64,000 nucleotides of DNA from Polaromonas sp. AER18D-145 (GTDB lineage Bacteria > Pseudomonadota > Gammaproteobacteria > Burkholderiales > Burkholderiaceae_C): contig NZ_NBZV01000001.1 of assembly GCF_002379095.1 (NCBI RefSeq), positions 62,001 to 126,000 of the forward strand, in the 5' to 3' direction. The translations under genes were made by a program, and so were the position numbers. Below, piece after piece: positions 34,987-43,656 of this stretch (the stretch's first letter is position 1; each line of letters opens with the position of its first letter). The notes beneath the pieces are model-generated. The model made no database searches, had not been told where the DNA came from, and worked only from the letters and a program-made list of their open reading frames with translations.

Positions 34987-35481
34987 ATGACTTCCGCTCC
35001 AAGAGCCGCCGCGACCCCAGCCGCCTTCCAGCTGGAGCGGCACGCCTCGGGCCAGCTGCTGCTGGTTGCAGAGAACGGCGAGCAGCATCTGGGCGTGGTG
35101 CCGGTGCGCGCTTTCCCGATTGCCGCGCCCGATGAAGGCATTTCCCTGATCAGCAGCGAGGGCCATGAACTGGTCTGGCTGGAGCGGCTGGATGATTTGC
35201 CGCTGCCGCAGCGCAGCCTGCTGGAGGAAGAACTCGCGCTGCGCGACTTTGTGCCCGAGATCACGCGACTTATCAGCGTGTCGAGCTTCGGCACACCCAG
35301 CACCTGGGTCGTGGAAACCGACCGCGGCGACACCTCGTTTGTGCTCAAGGGCGAGGAAGACATCCGCCGCCTGAACCGCGAGTCGCTGCTGATTGCCGCC
35401 GGCCATGGCGTGCATTTCAGCGTGAAGGACATGGGGGCGCTGGACCGGGCCTCACGGCGGCTGCTCGAACGGTTTCTCTGA
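34987..35481 (+). CDS. DUF1854 protein, cyanophycin-associated
   Basis: 164 residues starting MTSAPRAAATPAAFQLERH. A good Shine-Dalgarno GAAGGA lies 5 bases before the ATG; an ATG at 34969 overlapping the ABC gene is an alternative. The DUF1854 core includes PVRAFPIAAPDEGISLIS, EGHELVWLERLDDLP, PEITRLISVSSFGTPSTWVV and VETDRGDTSFVLKGEEDIRRL. Function is unknown; the family co-occurs with the cyanophycin ABC transporter. It starts 10 bases after the ABC stop, so both form one operon. Confidence 0.9.
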   Translation: MTSAPRAAATPAAFQLERHASGQLLLVAENGEQHLGVVPVRAFPIAAPDEGISLISSEGHELVWLERLDDLPLPQRSLLEEELALRDFVPEITRLISVSSFGTPSTWVVETDRGDTSFVLKGEEDIRRLNRESLLIAAGHGVHFSVKDMGALDRASRRLLERFL

Positions 35482-35484
35482 CCT

Positions 35485-35865
35485 CTATCGCTTGGCGCGG
35501 GTGGTTTCCCTGTCGGCCGGCCCCGGGATGGTGCTGGCGGGGTCCTCCGGCGTCACCAGCGAGCCCGCAGCGGCGCCGCCCAGTGCGCCAGCCACCCCAC
35601 CCACGGTGCCGCCGACCAGTACACCGACCGGGCCAGCCAATGCGGCGCCAACGGCTGCGCCGGTAGCCGCACCGGCTATCACACCACCGCCCATCAATAC
35701 CGAACTGGATTCGCGGTCGGACTCTGCCGCCGTGATGGGAATCTGTGCCGCAGGTTCAGGATCCTGCGACGGAATGCCGTGGCCGGGCAGCGCTTGCTCG
35801 GCAAGGTCCTTGTCTGCGGGTTCGGCGTCAAGCGGCCCGGTGGCAGGGGTGGTGGATGGTGACAT
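35485..35865 (-). CDS. Small Gly/Ala-rich protein with glycine-zipper-like segment
   Basis: 126 residues from the ATG at 35865, which has the strong Shine-Dalgarno AAGGAGAG. The first 65 residues are acidic, Pro-rich and soluble-looking. Then comes a glycine-zipper segment (GGGVIAGAATGAAVGAALAG, then PVGVLVGGTVGGVAGALGGA), which could insert in a membrane. Such segments occur in many small envelope or stress proteins. It converges with DUF1854 (stops 4 bases apart). Function unknown. Confidence 0.7.
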   Translation of the reverse strand: MSPSTTPATGPLDAEPADKDLAEQALPGHGIPSQDPEPAAQIPITAAESDRESSSVLMGGGVIAGAATGAAVGAALAGPVGVLVGGTVGGVAGALGGAAAGSLVTPEDPASTIPGPADRETTRAKR

Positions 35866-36060
35866 GTGTCTCTCCTTGGAAGTTGACTGACGAGGGAAGG
35901 GGCGCGACAAGCGCTACCACTCCGTTGTAAACCCGGCACCTCCACCGGGTGCAGTCTGGCAGGCCGCAACCCTGTCAGACAATGTCCTTGGCGGCGGAAA
36001 GCCTCACGCGCCGATCAAAAACCTTGCGGCTGTGGGGGCATTCTGGGCGTTTGTGGCGTG

Positions 36061-36360
36061 CCTGCAAGCCGGGTCTCGCCCCGGCGGGCGAGGGACTTTT
36101 CTTTGCTTCTCGCCAAAAGAAAGTAAGGAAAAGAAAGGCGACCCGATGGGCTGGGTCCCCTGCGCTGCGCTCCGGGGCAACCTGCGGTGCTTGCCGTTAG
36201 CGGGGGCTAGCTCGAACTCGCCTTCGGCTCAGACAATCGCTCGCCCTGATCCACTTTCGGCTGCGCTCCTCGGCCCAGCCCGACGGGTGGGGGGAAGTGG
36301 AGCGGGAACGGATGCGGATTCGGGGAGACGATGACGCGCTTTGCGCGTCATCGTCGGAGT
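36061..36360 (+). repeat. Long interspersed repeat (family E), copy 3
   Basis: Starts CCTGCAAGCCGGGTCTCGCC, identical to copy 1 over the first 20 bases and more. It ends in a palindrome GACGATGACGCG / CGCGTCATCGTC (about 36327-36355), equivalent to the palindrome in copy 1 with compensating base changes in both arms. That pattern suggests the hairpin is conserved. Confidence 0.8.
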
Positions 36361-36409
36361 ACGGGACCGTCATGTTTGCACGCGATAGCAACCCACGCGG
36401 CCAAATGAA

Positions 36410-36457
36410 GTCCCCCTCCATCGCCCAGCGGGGCGAGGGAGGGGTTAGGGGTGGGAG
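36410..36457. repeat. Family C repeat (CCCTC...GGGAGAGGG type)
   Basis: CCCCCTCCATCGCCCAGCGG followed by GCGAGGGAGGGGTTAGGGG. It is the same kind of short hairpin repeat that appears in frame in uraD-allC (41830) and iorA (56638, 56687). Confidence 0.6.
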
Positions 36458-36504
36458 TGGGGAGTCGCTCCTACTGTCCAGGGCGAACCGGGGACGCAGC
36501 GTGA

Positions 36505-36567
36505 TGCTACTGATTCAGTAGCTGTTGACGCCGGTGCGATAAGGGCTGGAGGCCGATTTCATGCAAG
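36505..36567 (+). repeat. Family A repeat downstream of the ABC importer
   Basis: TGCTACTGATTCAGTAGC, TTGACGCCGGTGCG and AAGGGCTGGAGGCCGATTTC. The rest of 35866-36595 (about 730 bases) holds only repeats; no gene is supported there. Confidence 0.8.
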
Positions 36568-36595
36568 AAAGCGGCCGATTTCCCCCTGCAGAGCC

Positions 36596-37363
36596 TTAGC
36601 CGCCCTGCGAACCGCGGTGCGCCCACGCAGTCGTGTGCTTCTCGATGTAGCTGAACAGCTCGTACATGATCATCGCCATGGCACCGATCACAACCAACCC
36701 GGCAAAAGCCAGCGCCATGCGCTGCTGTGAGCCGGCGCTGAGCATCAGGTAGCCGATGCCCGAGTCGCCGGCGGTCATTTCGGCCAGCACGGTGCCGACA
36801 AAGGCCAGCGTGATCGCGATCTTGAGCGAGCCGTAGAAGTAGGGCATGGAGCGCGGCAGGCCGACCTTGACCAGCACGTCCCAGCGTTTGGCGCCCAGCA
36901 CGCGCAGCACGTCTTCCAGCTCGGGCTCCAACGTGGCCAGCCCGGTGGCCATGTTCACGGTGATCGGGAAGAAGGAAATCAGGAAGGCGGTCAGGATGCC
37001 GGGGCCGACGCCGATGCCGAACCAGACGATCAGGATGGGAACAATCGCCGCTTTGGGCACGGCATTAAAGGCGACCAGCAGCGGGTAGACCGCGGCATAG
37101 GCCAGGCGCGAGGAGCCGACCAGAAAGCCCAGCATCACGCCGACCACGATGGACAGGCCGAAGCCGACCATGGTGACCCAGAAGGTTTTCCACGCCGCCT
37201 GCGCGATCGGGCCGGCGAACTCGGCCATGGACTGGGCGATCGCCAGCGGGGCTGGAAAGATGTATTCAGCGATGCCGAACACCATGACCACCGCTTGCCA
37301 AAGCGCCAGGATGACCAGCAGCAGCACAAACGGGGACCAGCGTTCAATCTGTTTTTTACTCAT
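36596..37363 (-). CDS. ABC transporter permease (SsuC/TauC type)
   Basis: 255 residues from the ATG at 37363. About six hydrophobic segments, plus the coupling-helix motif of the BPD permease family: EPELEDVLRVLGAKRWDVLVKVGLP (EAA-like loop). It would form the membrane part of an importer with the two genes upstream. The start lies 2 bases before the ATPase stop. The substrate is not known; the position next to purine and allantoin genes suggests a nitrogen-ring compound, as inference. Confidence 0.88.
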   Translation of the reverse strand: MSKKQIERWSPFVLLLVILALWQAVVMVFGIAEYIFPAPLAIAQSMAEFAGPIAQAAWKTFWVTMVGFGLSIVVGVMLGFLVGSSRLAYAAVYPLLVAFNAVPKAAIVPILIVWFGIGVGPGILTAFLISFFPITVNMATGLATLEPELEDVLRVLGAKRWDVLVKVGLPRSMPYFYGSLKIAITLAFVGTVLAEMTAGDSGIGYLMLSAGSQQRMALAFAGLVVIGAMAMIMYELFSYIEKHTTAWAHRGSQGG

Positions 37364-37365
37364 GA

Positions 37366-38208
37366 TCAGTGGCCTTCCACGGTTGCCGCCGGGTTGATGA
37401 CGGGGGTGCGGATGGCGCCGATGTGGCTGCGTAGCTCGTGCACGATGTCGCCGAAGGCCTGGGTGTAGGTCACCTCGAGGTCGCGCGGGCGCGGCAGGTC
37501 GATCTCGCGTTTGACGACAAAACGCCCCGGGCTTTTGCTCATCACATACACGGTGTCGGCCAGGAAGACCGACTCGCGCAGGTCGTGCGTGACCAGGATG
37601 ACGTTGAAACGCTGCTCGGTCCAGAGGTCGCGCAGGATGCACCACAACTCCTCGCGCGTGAACGCGTCGAGCGCGCCGAAGGGCTCGTCGAGCAGCAGCA
37701 TCTTGGGTTCGTGGATCAGCGCGCGGCAAATGCTCACGCGCTGCTGCATGCCGCCCGACAGTTGCCACGGGAACTTGTCCTCGTAACCACCCAGGCCGAC
37801 TTTTTGCAGCAGCTTGCGTGCGCGCTCCTCGAATTCCTTGCGTTTGGACTTGAACTGGCTGCGGAAAGGCTCGACGATCTCCAGCGGCAGCAGCACGTTG
37901 GCCACCGTGGTTCGCCAGGGCAGCAGCGAGGGCGCCTGGAAAGCCATGCCGGAAATCTTCAGCGGGCCGGTGACCGGCTGGCCGTCGATCGTGATGCGGC
38001 CTTTCGACGGCATTTTCAGGCCGGTGGTCAGCTTCATGAAGGTGGACTTGCCGCAGCCCGAGGGCCCGACGATGGCAATGAACTCGCCCTCGCGCACCTT
38101 GAGGTCGATCGCTTCCACGGCGAAGTGGTTCTGCGCCAGCAACTCGTCGTTGTAGGCGAGCCAGACGTCGCTGAAGTCAACAAAATGGCCGTCGGGAGGT
38201 ACTTGCAT
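37366..38208 (-). CDS. ABC transporter ATPase (SsuB/TauB type)
   Basis: 280 residues. Walker A GPSGCGKST, signature LSGGMQQRVSICRALI, Walker B MLLLDEPFGALD and switch His in LVTHDLRES. The length and sequence fit the nitrate/sulfonate/taurine importer class. It energises the downstream permease. Gene order SBP-ATPase-permease on the minus strand indicates an operon. Confidence 0.92.
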   Translation of the reverse strand: MQVPPDGHFVDFSDVWLAYNDELLAQNHFAVEAIDLKVREGEFIAIVGPSGCGKSTFMKLTTGLKMPSKGRITIDGQPVTGPLKISGMAFQAPSLLPWRTTVANVLLPLEIVEPFRSQFKSKRKEFEERARKLLQKVGLGGYEDKFPWQLSGGMQQRVSICRALIHEPKMLLLDEPFGALDAFTREELWCILRDLWTEQRFNVILVTHDLRESVFLADTVYVMSKSPGRFVVKREIDLPRPRDLEVTYTQAFGDIVHELRSHIGAIRTPVINPAATVEGH

Positions 38209-38328
38209 GGATCTATGGATTTTGTGAGTCGCTCGGGACGTTCAGGACAACGGCCGGCATTTCAGGGAAAGGCCGGCCGTGTCGTTCAGGTGTCTGCCGG
38301 CGCGGGTCGCCGGCGGGCGCCGTATGTC

Positions 38329-38352
38329 GCAGTTACGCAGTTACGCAGTTAC
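38329..38352. repeat. Three tandem 8-base repeats at the receptor stop codon
   Basis: GCAGTTAC occurs three times in a row and the last copy overlaps the stop codon of the substrate-binding gene. On the minus strand this yields TAA in several phases. Confidence 0.7.
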
Positions 38353-39392
38353 TTCTTCGCGGCGGGCAGGACGTTGAGCTCGGCCGCCGTGGGCAGGAAG
38401 GAGCCGTTCCACACGCTGTCGGCATTGACACGTGTCTTGGTGTTGAAGGCGTCCGACACCTGAGAGGCCATCAGCGTCAGGCGCGGGCCCTTGACCTGGC
38501 CGAACCCTTCGGCACGTGCGTCGGGGCTGTTGATGACGGTGTCGATGGCCAGCTGCAGGCGGCGTGTTTCGAGCGCGGTGTTGATGATGCCGTCGCGTGC
38601 CTTGACGTCTTCAATGGCGGCCGCCGGCTTGGCGATGACTTCCTTCACGCCCTTGGTGAAGGCCAGCAGGAAGGCCTTCACGGCGGCGGGGTTCTCCCTG
38701 ATCATTTTCGGCGAGGCAATGATCACGTTGCCGTACAGCTTGACGCCGTTGTCGGCGTAAGGCAGCACCACCACGTCCTCGGCTTTCACGCCGCGCGCTT
38801 CGAGGTTGAGCAGCGAAGTGAAGGTGAAGCCGGTGATGGCATCGACATCGCCCCGAACCAGCATGGTTTCACGCAATGGCGGGTCCATGGCGGTCCACTG
38901 CACGCCACTGATGCCGTTGGCCTTGGCAAAAATCGGGAAGGCGCGGCGGCCGGCGTCAAACACCGGGGCACCGAGTTTTTTGCCGTTCAGGTCGGCCACG
39001 GTCTTGATGCCGGACTTTTTCAGCGCCATCACCGAAGCCGGCGTGTTGTTGTAGACCATCATCACCGCGACCGGCTTGTTGGCGGCATCCGGGTTGTTGG
39101 CGTGAAATTCCATCAGGGCGGCCAGGTCGGCAAAACCCATGTCGTAGCTGCCCGAAGCGACGCGCGTAACCGTGCCACCCGAGCCGTTGCCGGCGTCAAT
39201 CGTCACGTCGAGTTTGGCGGCCTTGAAATAACCTTTGGCCGCAGGGGTCAGAAACAGCGCGGCGGGGCCTTCAAAACGCCAGTCCAGCTGGAACTTGACG
39301 GGTGTGTTCTGGGCGTAGGCATGGCTACCCACGGCCGCGGCTGCAGTGACGGCCAGGGCTGCGAAGGTCTTGATGAAAGCGCGTTTTGTCAT
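38349..39392 (-). CDS. ABC transporter substrate-binding protein (NMT1/THI5-like)
   Basis: 347 residues with a signal peptide (FIKTFAALAVTAAAAVGSHAYAQ). Mature domain: VKFQLDWRFEGPAALFLTPAAKGYFKAAKLDVTID, GNGSGGTVTRVASGSYDMGFADLAALMEF. This is the NMT1 fold, shared with thiamine-precursor, riboflavin and sulfonate receptors. The ligand cannot be told from sequence. It heads the three-gene importer operon. Confidence 0.9.
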   Translation of the reverse strand: MTKRAFIKTFAALAVTAAAAVGSHAYAQNTPVKFQLDWRFEGPAALFLTPAAKGYFKAAKLDVTIDAGNGSGGTVTRVASGSYDMGFADLAALMEFHANNPDAANKPVAVMMVYNNTPASVMALKKSGIKTVADLNGKKLGAPVFDAGRRAFPIFAKANGISGVQWTAMDPPLRETMLVRGDVDAITGFTFTSLLNLEARGVKAEDVVVLPYADNGVKLYGNVIIASPKMIRENPAAVKAFLLAFTKGVKEVIAKPAAAIEDVKARDGIINTALETRRLQLAIDTVINSPDARAEGFGQVKGPRLTLMASQVSDAFNTKTRVNADSVWNGSFLPTAAELNVLPAAKK

Positions 39393-39570
39393 GGATGCTC
39401 CGGAGAAGGTTGGGGATGTATCACGTCAAGCAAGAAAAATGCCCGGCCAGTGTCTGGAGGCACCCTGTGCATCCCTGATTGTGGGTCTCGGGTGCACGGC
39501 GCAGCCATCGGGATATCCCCTGAACCAGCCCGCACCGTGCAAATAGGGGATGGCTGCCGGCGGCAGGGGG

Positions 39571-40803
39571 TCATGGCAGGGGCGCCAGCAGTTCAAGTAG
39601 CGTGCGCGCAATCACCTTGGTCGCGCCGCGCAGGTCGTCGAGGACCAGGTGTTCGTCGGCGCGTTTGGCGTTGGACTCGAGCACCGTGCGTGGCCCGGCG
39701 CCGTAAATCACGCCCGGTATGCCGGCCTCGGCGTACAGGCGCACATCGGTGTACAGCGGTGTGCCCATGGCCGGGATGGGCTCACCGAAGACCGCCTGTC
39801 CATGTTTCTGGATCGCGTCGACCAGCGGCTGGTTGCCCGGCAGCGGCTTGAGTGCGTTGGCCAGCAGCAGGCGCTTGATTTCGACGCGGACACCTTCGCA
39901 CTCCTTGGCGGCATCATTGATCACCGTGCGGATCGCGCGTTCCACTTCAAACGGTTTTTCCTCGGGAATCATGCGGCGGTCCAGCTTGAACATCACCTTG
40001 CCCGGCACGACGTTGGTGTTGGTGCCACCCTCAATGCGGCCGACATTCAGGTAGGGATGGTTGATGCCCTCGACCTTGGAGCTGACCTTCTGGTACAGCG
40101 TGTTCTGCGCATACAGCGCATTGAGGATGTGCACGGCGGCCTGCAGTGCATCCACGCCGGTGTCGGGGATGGCGGCATGGGCCATCTTGCCGTGCACCGT
40201 GACTTCCATCTGCAGGCAGCCGTTGTGGGCGGTGACCACTTCATGGCTGAAACCCGCGGCGATCAGCAGGTCCGGCCGGGTGAGCTTGTTCTTGAGCAGC
40301 CAGCCGGGACCCATCTCCCCGCCGAACTCCTCGTCGTAAGTGAAATGCAGTTCCACGCTGCCGTGCAGCGGGATGCCCAGCGCCTCCAGCGCCCGCACGG
40401 CAAACGTGTAAGTGGCGAAATCGGACTTGCTGACGGCCGAGGCCCGGCCGTAGATCCTGCCGTCCACAACCTTGCCGCCATAGGGTTCCTGGGTCCAGCC
40501 CTCACCGGGCGGCACCACATCGCCGTGGGCGTTCAGGGCAATGGTCCTGCCTTCGCCGTAACGGCGGCGCACGATCAGGTTGGTCAGGGACTCCAGGCCA
40601 TAGGCCTTGACCTCCACCGGCGCGATCTTGTGTTTTTCCGCTTCAAAACCGAAAGCGTGGAGCAGCTCGGCGGTGCGTTCGGCATGCGGGGCATTGTTGC
40701 CGGGCGGCGTGGGCGTGGGCACGCGGATCAGTTCCTGCAGAAAGCGCACTTCCTCGTCGAAGTGGGCGTCCACCCAGGCATCCAGTTTTTCGTCATCAGT
40801 CAT
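39571..40803 (-). CDS. M20 family metallopeptidase/amidohydrolase
   Basis: 410 residues from the ATG at 40803, overlapping the uraD-allC stop by 8 bases. Metal and catalytic motifs of the ArgE/DapE group are visible: NAHGDVVPPGEGW (His, Asp), TYDEEFGGEMGPGWLL (Glu-Glu) and HNGCLQMEVTVHGKMAHAAIP (dimerisation-domain His). It is the last gene of the GntR-puuE-uraD/allC operon. A role in hydrolysing a ureido compound downstream of allantoate is likely by position, but a general deacylase is possible. Confidence 0.85.
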   Translation of the reverse strand: MTDDEKLDAWVDAHFDEEVRFLQELIRVPTPTPPGNNAPHAERTAELLHAFGFEAEKHKIAPVEVKAYGLESLTNLIVRRRYGEGRTIALNAHGDVVPPGEGWTQEPYGGKVVDGRIYGRASAVSKSDFATYTFAVRALEALGIPLHGSVELHFTYDEEFGGEMGPGWLLKNKLTRPDLLIAAGFSHEVVTAHNGCLQMEVTVHGKMAHAAIPDTGVDALQAAVHILNALYAQNTLYQKVSSKVEGINHPYLNVGRIEGGTNTNVVPGKVMFKLDRRMIPEEKPFEVERAIRTVINDAAKECEGVRVEIKRLLLANALKPLPGNQPLVDAIQKHGQAVFGEPIPAMGTPLYTDVRLYAEAGIPGVIYGAGPRTVLESNAKRADEHLVLDDLRGATKVIARTLLELLAPLP

Positions 40804-42622
40804 GGCTGGAGCCGCCCAATTGGTACAGGAGGTGCTGGAAAGCCTGGACGGCCAAGTCGATGTCGTCGCTGGTTGTGCTTTCCAGCGGGTTGTGGCTGAT
40901 GCCGGAGTTCTGGCCGCGCACAAACAACATGGCCTGCGGCATCACCTCATGGAGCTTCATCGCGTCATGGCCCGCGCCGCTTGGCATGCGGTAAAGCGGA
41001 ACGCCCAGGCTGTCCACCGCTTTTTCCCAGCGCTGTTGCCAGTCCGGGGCACTTGGCGCTGCAGCGGCGCGCATGGTTTGTTCGGTGGTGTGGTGGACGC
41101 CGCGGCGTTCGCAGATGGTTTTCAGTTCGGCCAGCACATCGGCCACCATCGCGTCGCGCTGTGCATCGTTGGGCGCGCGCAGGTCCAGCGTGAACTGGCA
41201 ACGGCCGGGCACCACGTTGGTCGAGCCGCCGGGCACCGTCCAGATGCCGATGGTGCCGACCGAGTCGCCGTCGCGGGCCGCGCGCTGCTCCACATACAGC
41301 GCGAGTTCAGCCACAGCCAGCGCCGCGTCGCGCCGGCGGTTCATGGGGGTGGTGCCCGCATGGCTGGCCATGCCGGTGACCTCGCAGGTGTAACGCACAC
41401 CGCCGTTGATGGAGGTGACGATGCCCAGCGGGATGTCGAGTTCGTTGAGTACCGGGCCCTGCTCGATATGCACCTCGACAAACCCCAGGTAGTCGGCCGG
41501 CTTGCGCTGCAGTGCGCGGATGGCCTCCAGCGTGGCCGGCAGGCCGGCGTGTTGCATGGCCTCGCGCATGCCGATGCCGTCGGCATCCTTCTGGTCCAGC
41601 CAGGCCTGGTTGAACTGGCCGATCAGCGCGCCGGAGCCGAGAAAAGTGGCCTTGTAACGCTGGCCTTCCTCTTCGGCAAAAGCAATCACTTCAAAGTCGA
41701 AAGGCAGTCGCTTGCCCGCGCGCGACAGCTCGGCCACGCAGGCCACGGGTACAAAAATGCCGAGGCGTCCGTCGTACTTGCCGCCGTTGCGCACGGTGTC
41801 GTAGTGCGAGCCGGTCATGAGTGTTTTCACTCCCTCTCCCGCCGGGAGAGGGTGGGGGTGAGGGCGCGCCTTGTAGCGGCCCACGACGTTGCCGACCGCG
41901 TCCACGCTCACCTCGTCGAAGCCGCTGTCCCGCATGGTCTGTTCAATCAGCCGGGCGGCGGCGCGGTGCGCGTCGGTCAGGTAGGTGACCGTGAGTTGGC
42001 CTTTTTCCAGGTAGCCCGGGTCGCTGAAAACGCCGAGTTTTTCCTGCCAGTCCCAGACCTGGTTGCCCAGGCGGGGCGCCACGCCAAATCTGTCGTTGAG
42101 CCGCAACTCGGCGATGCGGTGGATGTTGCGCAGGGCTTCAGCGAGCTCGAAGTCGGGGTGGTTGGCCAGCCGCTGCTCAAAGGCGGCGATGATCTCCTGC
42201 CGGCTCAGGCCGGTGCCGCGCGGGCCGCGCGCGGCGAGGATGAAGGGAAAGCCGAACCGCGTGCTGTAGGCGGTGTTGAGCGCCTGGAGGCGCGCGAACT
42301 CGTCGGGCGTGCAGTCCGTCAGGCCGGCCTTGCCCTGTTCGTTGGTCGACTCGGCCGTCAGCGCCCGGCTCACCATGGCCTTGCCGGCCAGCTCGGGATG
42401 GGCGCGGATCAGCGTGAGCTGGGCCTCGCGGCCGGCTTCGCGGACGATGCCGGCCATCAGGTGTTTGAGGTGTGCCAGCGACCGGAAAGGGCGGTGGGCC
42501 AGCGCGGCTTCGGCGATCCACGGGGAATGTTCATAGAGGCCAGCCAGCCAGGCCGCGGTTTCAGGGGCCGGTGCGGTGTTCAGTTGTTCAAGGGTCAGGG
42601 ACGTGGTCATGGTCTTGGTCAT
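40796..42622 (-). CDS. uraD-allC: Fusion: OHCU decarboxylase and allantoate amidohydrolase
   Basis: 608 residues. Residues about 5-170 are OHCU decarboxylase (PWIAEAALAHRPF, IRAHPELAGKA, STNEQGKAGL), which converts 2-oxo-4-hydroxy-4-carboxy-5-ureidoimidazoline to S-allantoin. Residues about 190-605 are an M20 allantoate amidohydrolase: GSHYDTVRNGGKYDGRLGI, AEEEGQRY, HIEQGPVLNE, ASHAGTTPMNRRRDAA and SGAGHDAM. A short in-frame insert (RPHPHPLPAGEGV, about 253-266) comes from a family C repeat. Start and stop both overlap neighbours (ATGA with puuE, 8 bases with the M20 gene). Confidence 0.93.
   Translation of the reverse strand: MTKTMTTSLTLEQLNTAPAPETAAWLAGLYEHSPWIAEAALAHRPFRSLAHLKHLMAGIVREAGREAQLTLIRAHPELAGKAMVSRALTAESTNEQGKAGLTDCTPDEFARLQALNTAYSTRFGFPFILAARGPRGTGLSRQEIIAAFEQRLANHPDFELAEALRNIHRIAELRLNDRFGVAPRLGNQVWDWQEKLGVFSDPGYLEKGQLTVTYLTDAHRAAARLIEQTMRDSGFDEVSVDAVGNVVGRYKARPHPHPLPAGEGVKTLMTGSHYDTVRNGGKYDGRLGIFVPVACVAELSRAGKRLPFDFEVIAFAEEEGQRYKATFLGSGALIGQFNQAWLDQKDADGIGMREAMQHAGLPATLEAIRALQRKPADYLGFVEVHIEQGPVLNELDIPLGIVTSINGGVRYTCEVTGMASHAGTTPMNRRRDAALAVAELALYVEQRAARDGDSVGTIGIWTVPGGSTNVVPGRCQFTLDLRAPNDAQRDAMVADVLAELKTICERRGVHHTTEQTMRAAAAPSAPDWQQRWEKAVDSLGVPLYRMPSGAGHDAMKLHEVMPQAMLFVRGQNSGISHNPLESTTSDDIDLAVQAFQHLLYQLGGSSHD
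41830..41864. repeat. Family C repeat inside uraD-allC
   Basis: CTCCCTCTCCCGCCGGGAGA then GGGTGGGGGTGAGGG. It forms a hairpin and is translated in frame as the Pro/His-rich insert of the allantoate amidohydrolase half. Confidence 0.8.
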
Positions 42623-43656
42623 TCTTTGAAGGGGTGGACTTGCTGCCAGTGGCGAGCAATGTCGATGCGGCGGCAGATCCAGACATGCTCGTGCTGCTGG
42701 ACGTGGTCGAGGAATTTCTGCAGCGCCACGATGCGGCCGGGCCGGCCCAGCAGGCGGCAGTGCATGCCGACGCTGAGCATCTTGGGCGCGTTCAGGCCAT
42801 TCGGGTCACCCTCGGCATACAGCGCATCGAAGCTGTCACGCAGGTAGGTGAAAAAGTCGTCGCCCTGCGAGAAGCCCTGGGGCAGTGCAAAACGCATGTC
42901 GTTGGTGTCCAGTGTGTAGGGCACCACCAGCCGCGGCACCACGGCGCCGTCGGTGCGCGCCACCTTCATCCACAGCGGCAGGTCGTCGCCGTAGTAGTCG
43001 CTGTCGTAGGCCAGTTGGCCGTCGTCGGCGACCAAGCGCCGCGTGCGCGGGCTGTCCCGGCCGGTGTACCAGCCCAGCGGCCGCTGGCCGGTCATCTGCG
43101 TGATGATGTCCAGGCCCAGGCGCATGTGTTCGCGCTCGACCACTTCGTCCACACCCTGGTAGTTGATCCAGCGCAGGCCGTGGCAGGCGATTTCGTGGCC
43201 CAGCGCGACGAAGGCGGCGGTCAGCTCGGGGTGGCGCTGCAGGGCCATGCTGACGCCGAACACGGTCAGCGGCAGCTGGCGTTTTTCAAACTCGCGCAGC
43301 AGGCGCCAGACGCCGGCCCGCGAGCCGTACTCGTAAATGCCTTCCATGCTCAGGTGGCGTTCGGGGTAGCTGGGCGGGTTGGCCATCTCGGAGAGAAACT
43401 GTTCGGAGCCGGCGTCGCCATGCAGCACGGAGTTTTCGCCGCCTTCCTCGTAGTTCAGCACAAACTGCACAGCGATGCGGGCACCGCCGGGCCATTGCGC
43501 GTGCGGCGGTGTGCGGCCGTAGCCAACCAGATCCCTGGGGTAAGACAGGGCCCCCACGCTTTCCACTTCGTGTGATGCGCTGCCCCCCCGGGGGGCTAAT
43601 TTTCCTTGGGACGGCCCTGCGGGAAATTGGTCCGGCTTGACGGCAGATTTGTTCAT
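42619..43656 (-). CDS. puuE: Allantoinase PuuE (polysaccharide deacetylase family)
   Basis: 345 residues. The catalytic domain starts near YPRDLVGYGRTPPHAQWPGGARIAVQFVLNYEEGGE and continues with GSEQFLSEMANPPSYPERHLSMEGIYEYGSRAG, LGHEIACHGLRWI and SVGMHCRLLGRPGR, all characteristic of the metal-independent PuuE group. It opens the ring of allantoin to allantoate. The N-terminal ~35 residues include a stretch (GPSQGKLAPRGGSASHEVE then SVGAL) that comes from a family B repeat. The start overlaps the GntR stop by 4 bases. Confidence 0.94.
   Translation of the reverse strand: MNKSAVKPDQFPAGPSQGKLAPRGGSASHEVESVGALSYPRDLVGYGRTPPHAQWPGGARIAVQFVLNYEEGGENSVLHGDAGSEQFLSEMANPPSYPERHLSMEGIYEYGSRAGVWRLLREFEKRQLPLTVFGVSMALQRHPELTAAFVALGHEIACHGLRWINYQGVDEVVEREHMRLGLDIITQMTGQRPLGWYTGRDSPRTRRLVADDGQLAYDSDYYGDDLPLWMKVARTDGAVVPRLVVPYTLDTNDMRFALPQGFSQGDDFFTYLRDSFDALYAEGDPNGLNAPKMLSVGMHCRLLGRPGRIVALQKFLDHVQQHEHVWICRRIDIARHWQQVHPFKE
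43558..43622 (-). repeat. Family B repeat inside puuE
   Basis: Minus strand: AGCCCCCCGGGGGGCAGCGC followed by AGTGGAAAGCGTGGGGGCC. The open phase is the same as in the urtC-urtD copy, giving related peptides. Confidence 0.85.

Noticed and set aside
35866..36595. Possible genes in the 730-base gap after the glycine-zipper gene
   Set aside because: Only repeats of families E, C and A are visible; frames are short and not supported by ribosome sites.
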